Shown here: in pieces, positions 47,867 to 47,931 of the stretch
Position numbering within the stretch: position 1 is the first letter of the stretch
How the letters are laid out: each line of letters opens with the position of its first letter
NCBI RefSeq assembly: GCF_012641095.1
Contig: NZ_JAAVSC010000021.1
Location: 1-47,931, forward strand
Length of the DNA stretch: 47,931 nt
DNA from: Lactobacillus sp. HBUAS51381
GTDB taxonomy: Bacteria; Bacillota; Bacilli; Lactobacillales; Lactobacillaceae
Direction: 5' to 3'
Notes under the pieces: model-generated
The model's database searches: none
Seen by the model: only the letters and a program-made list of their open reading frames with translations
What the model was told of the DNA's origin: nothing
Translations under genes and position numbers: made by a program

Positions 47867-47931
47867 CCCAGCTGATAAGGCTTATCGCCATTAAATTAGT
47901 CGTCAACGACCACCTGCGGCTGCCAGAGATT
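47867..47931 (+). repeat. Structured intergenic repeat, copy 4 (cut by window end)
   Basis: CCCCAGCTGATAAGGCTT continues to ACCTGCGGCTGCCAGAGATT, aligned with 18763-18830 at about three quarters of positions. The rest of the element should lie right of the window. Confidence 0.6.

Overview
The window looks like chromosomal DNA of a lactic acid bacterium of the family Lactobacillaceae, of the Levilactobacillus/Lactiplantibacillus/Secundilactobacillus kind. The evidence is a malolactic-enzyme locus (mleR-mleS with an AEC permease), an isoprimeverose-type xylPQ pair with an AraC regulator, an hrtRBA-like haem-efflux operon, DUF5776/MucBP surface-protein architecture, a T-box leader, CcpA-type cre sites, strong AGGAGG ribosome-binding sites and frequent TTG/GTG starts. 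By eye the base composition is near 50% GC, with clearly AT-richer islands at about 10.3-11.3, 15.3-18.7 and 34.0-34.9 kb. There are no rRNA or tRNA genes and no CRISPR array. Two parS-type sites suggest an origin-proximal location (inference).

Layout. 1-99 is the 3' end (domains V and VI) of a group II intron. 0.2-3.2 kb: an efflux pump, an NAD(P)-binding protein, an NTF2-like protein and an acetyltransferase; the first two genes have near-identical MerR-type 19-bp-spacer promoters. 3.3-7.2 kb: malolactic locus. 7.2-9.3 kb: a hypothetical protein, a second acetyltransferase and a LysE exporter. 9.4-10.3 kb: an internally deleted IS3/IS150-type element. 10.3-11.2 kb: a secreted Ser/Thr-rich protein with a tiny membrane partner. 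11.3-15.3 kb: CadD-like transporter, GtrA-like protein, a T-box-controlled peptide-binding protein and a YjbR-like protein. 15.5-18.5 kb: an AT-rich two-gene cassette of unknown function, the best candidate here for an undescribed system. 19.1-23.1 kb: zinc alcohol dehydrogenase, aldehyde dehydrogenase and an atypical SDR. 23.9-27.8 kb: amidase, three Mor-like small regulators around a WYL regulator, and a DUF2798 membrane protein. 28.3-31.4 kb: MFS transporter and large secreted MucBP/DUF5776 protein. 31.6-33.9 kb: hrtRBA-like operon. 34.0-34.6 kb: two overlapping small unknown genes. 35.0-42.2 kb: xylPQ, AraC regulator, sugar symporter and a sugar-acid type SDR. 42.2-47.8 kb: WYL regulator, two GyrI-like proteins, HAD hydrolase, iron-type alcohol dehydrogenase and a CDF metal exporter.

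How the genes work together. Much of the window is peripheral metabolism under carbon control: likely cre sites lie by the alcohol dehydrogenase, the aldehyde dehydrogenase, xylP and the sugar symporter. Other parts handle stress and export: haem, metal ions, drugs and amino acids. Several intergenic regions carry copies of a structured repeat family (about 18.76, 23.30, 23.71 and 47.87 kb) whose copies keep base-paired arms while the sequence changes. This repeat, the two-gene cassette and the helically phased repeats upstream of the AraC regulator are the main points for follow-up.
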